Assembly (NCBI GenBank): GCA_017163975.1
Contig: JAFFSR010000220.1
Span: forward strand, 17,750,001-17,814,000
Reading direction: 5' to 3'
DNA: 64,000 nucleotides
DNA from: Anastatus disparis
Taxonomy: Eukaryota; Arthropoda; Insecta; Hymenoptera; Eupelmidae
The translations under genes were made by a program, and so were the position numbers. How positions within the stretch are numbered: position 1 is the first letter of the stretch; the number at the start of each line of letters is the position of its first letter. The notes beneath the pieces are model-generated. The model was not told the DNA's origin and did not search any database. It saw nothing but the letters and a program-made list of their open reading frames with translations. Shown piece by piece: positions 62,605 through 64,000 of the stretch.

Positions 62605-63849
62605 CTATCGGAAAGCTTCAACTAAATTTTGCATGTCTTCGATTTCTAAAAGGTCTAATATTTTATATGTAGCTACATGACCTACATTTATGCACGGTAT
62701 AGCGTAGCTCAAACTTGAGCATGCAGCTTCGCGTAGTTTTCTTTCTTCGGTAGCTTCATTAAAATGTCTCCATAATATTTCACTATAAATTGGAAACTCA
62801 GATGTAATTTCGGATTTATTCTCAAATACTCTTAAAATGTTTTTATTATAAACAGATTTTGATAGCTCCTGAATATTCTTCGCAACAAAGTCGTAATACG
62901 TCAGGTAAGTTGAAATTTTCTTTTTCTTTAATAAAACAACTTCTTTTAAATATTGTTTGTAATATGAACTTAATACATTGTTTTCGTCATTTAATTTCAA
63001 ACGATTGATATTAGCGTAATGACACTCGTGTTCTTTCAGCGCCATAAACCGTAATATTTCTTCTAAACCATCTTTTGATTCCACTGATATTCCATGATCT
63101 AAAACTGTTTGACTGCGATAAATAACTTCAGCACAATCAGCATCATTTCTAAAAAGTTCTTCGATCATCCGATGTTGTTCTTCCGTTCCAACTGAATAAA
63201 CTGGTCCTTTTTCCAATTTCATCGCTATTGTGTAAAGTGGTGGCCACGAATTTTCTTCTTGAGCATTTGGTTTAGCTCCTTCCCGTAATAAAGTTTTGAT
63301 GCACTCTACTGATGTTGCAAAATGAAGAGGACTAAACCCCTCTCGCTCTGTGAATTTATTCACATCTGCACCTCTTGATATAAGCGTTCGTATCCCATCA
63401 AAATCATTTGATTTTACAGTATGATGCAATGCAGTATATCCAGCATAATCGGTATGTTCCACATTTACATTTCCATAGAATAATTTTTTAAGATCTTCCG
63501 GATATTCTTCAAATTTTTTAATGCCAATATGATGAATGGATATTTTTGCTTTATATTGCAAAAGAATTTTAATAATATTAAAGTCATTTGATGCAACAGC
63601 TAAATCATATGGTCTCTCTCCAAAATGATTTACTATATCCACTTCAGCATCAGACTGTAGTAATAATTCAACTATTTTAAAATTTTTTAACAAGACAGCA
63701 TAATGCAATGGGCTATTGCCATCTAAATCAACTTCATTAATATTACTAGTCTTCTGTGATAAATTCATAGAAACCTGATAATTTTGATTGGTGACAGCGT
63801 TGATTAAAATGGGACTGCTTGTAATGCTTCTAAAGTTTTGTTGTTCCAT
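62605..63849 (-). CDS. Ankyrin-repeat protein with PRANC-like C-terminus
   Basis: A single-exon gene of 414 residues. Ankyrin repeats are seen at about 42-74 (DGNSPLHYAVLLKNFKIVE), 75-107 (GERPYDLAVASNDFNIIK), 135-167 (GYTALHHTVKSNDFDGIR, GADVNK) and 171-200 (GFSPLHFATSVECIKTLL, GAKPNA), with a weaker one at 201-240. The C-terminal part, 275-414, has the pattern I recall for insect PRANC-type ankyrin proteins: a lysine-rich YYKQYLKEVVLLKKKK, TYYDFVAKN, EFPIYSEILWRHF, and an F-box-like end (YAIPCINVGHVATYKILDLL). PRANC/F-box ends in such proteins are thought to recruit a ubiquitin ligase, with the ankyrin repeats choosing the target; this is inference here. PRANC genes are known from poxviruses, Wolbachia and parasitoid wasps. 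The gene has no signal peptide and no introns, and lies on the strand of the P450s. Confidence 0.8.
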   Translation of the reverse strand: MEQQNFRSITSSPILINAVTNQNYQVSMNLSQKTSNINEVDLDGNSPLHYAVLLKNFKIVELLLQSDAEVDIVNHFGERPYDLAVASNDFNIIKILLQYKAKISIHHIGIKKFEEYPEDLKKLFYGNVNVEHTDYAGYTALHHTVKSNDFDGIRTLISRGADVNKFTEREGFSPLHFATSVECIKTLLREGAKPNAQEENSWPPLYTIAMKLEKGPVYSVGTEEQHRMIEELFRNDADCAEVIYRSQTVLDHGISVESKDGLEEILRFMALKEHECHYANINRLKLNDENNVLSSYYKQYLKEVVLLKKKKISTYLTYYDFVAKNIQELSKSVYNKNILRVFENKSEITSEFPIYSEILWRHFNEATEERKLREAACSSLSYAIPCINVGHVATYKILDLLEIEDMQNLVEAFR

Positions 63850-64000
63850 TTTAGTTATGACAAGAATCTTGAATTCAATGTTTTCACTAGTATAGTTTAT
63901 GAGAAACTAAATAATTTGATGCTACAAATATCGTTTAAATAGTAATATACCTGCACCCAAAATATGTACCTACTTAAAAAATGGATTAAGAGACAATAAA
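63850..64000. other. Region upstream of the ankyrin gene
   Basis: AT-rich; no P450 exon 1 and no clear TATA box. Confidence 0.4.

Noticed and set aside
1..64000. CRISPR array, operon or prokaryotic system
   Set aside because: Spliced genes, SINEs and very sparse coding sequence show nuclear eukaryotic DNA; no direct repeats with regular unique spacers were seen.

Overview
The window is strongly AT-rich eukaryotic DNA with spliceosomal introns, tRNA-derived SINEs, fold-back elements and insect gene families. The content is divergent ionotropic receptors (IRs), a tandem CYP6-like (CYP3 clan) P450 cluster, and an ankyrin-repeat gene whose C-terminus resembles the PRANC domain. This combination suggests an insect, most likely a parasitoid hymenopteran. 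The order is an inference from gene content; no species is assigned.

Layout. (1) 1-7300, plus strand: a tandem array of one divergent IR family in four states. These are a 3' portion cut by the window edge (2-1150), a heavily decayed copy (2169-2740), a complete intronless coding region (4077-5990) and a 5' fragment with a frameshift (7050-7300). A bipartite fold-back element (about 1500-1710) and a small terminal-inverted-repeat element (about 6430-6587) lie between them. (2) 7300-44400: about 37 kb with almost no recognisable coding sequence. It holds five copies of one tRNA-Thr-like SINE, a second bipartite fold-back element (33357-33581), a possible third (26850-27025) and a 1.05 kb TIR element carrying a decayed reading frame (42241-43287). 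It also holds one convincing small exon on the minus strand, encoding a signal peptide (25410-25496). Much of the interval may be intron and flank of that gene. (3) 44470-61590, minus strand: a tandem P450 cluster. Three complete six-exon genes (45475-48293, 49508-52954, 54578-57665) share all splice phases and nearly all exon lengths. A fourth copy (59333-61590) has exons 2-6 but no visible exon 1. Decayed final-exon fragments lie at about 44470-44645 and 58588-58722, with a possible one near 53596-53637. A shared block with a TATA box lies upstream of the first two genes, with a weaker version at the third. (4) 61790-64000: a fold-back element, then an intronless ankyrin/PRANC-like gene (62605-63849), on the same strand and just where exon 1 of the fourth P450 should lie.

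The IRs are predicted chemosensory ligand-gated channels. The P450s are predicted microsomal mono-oxygenases acting on hormones, plant or host chemicals, or xenobiotics. Both arrays show ongoing gene birth and death: intact paralogues sit beside relics and mobile-element insertions.
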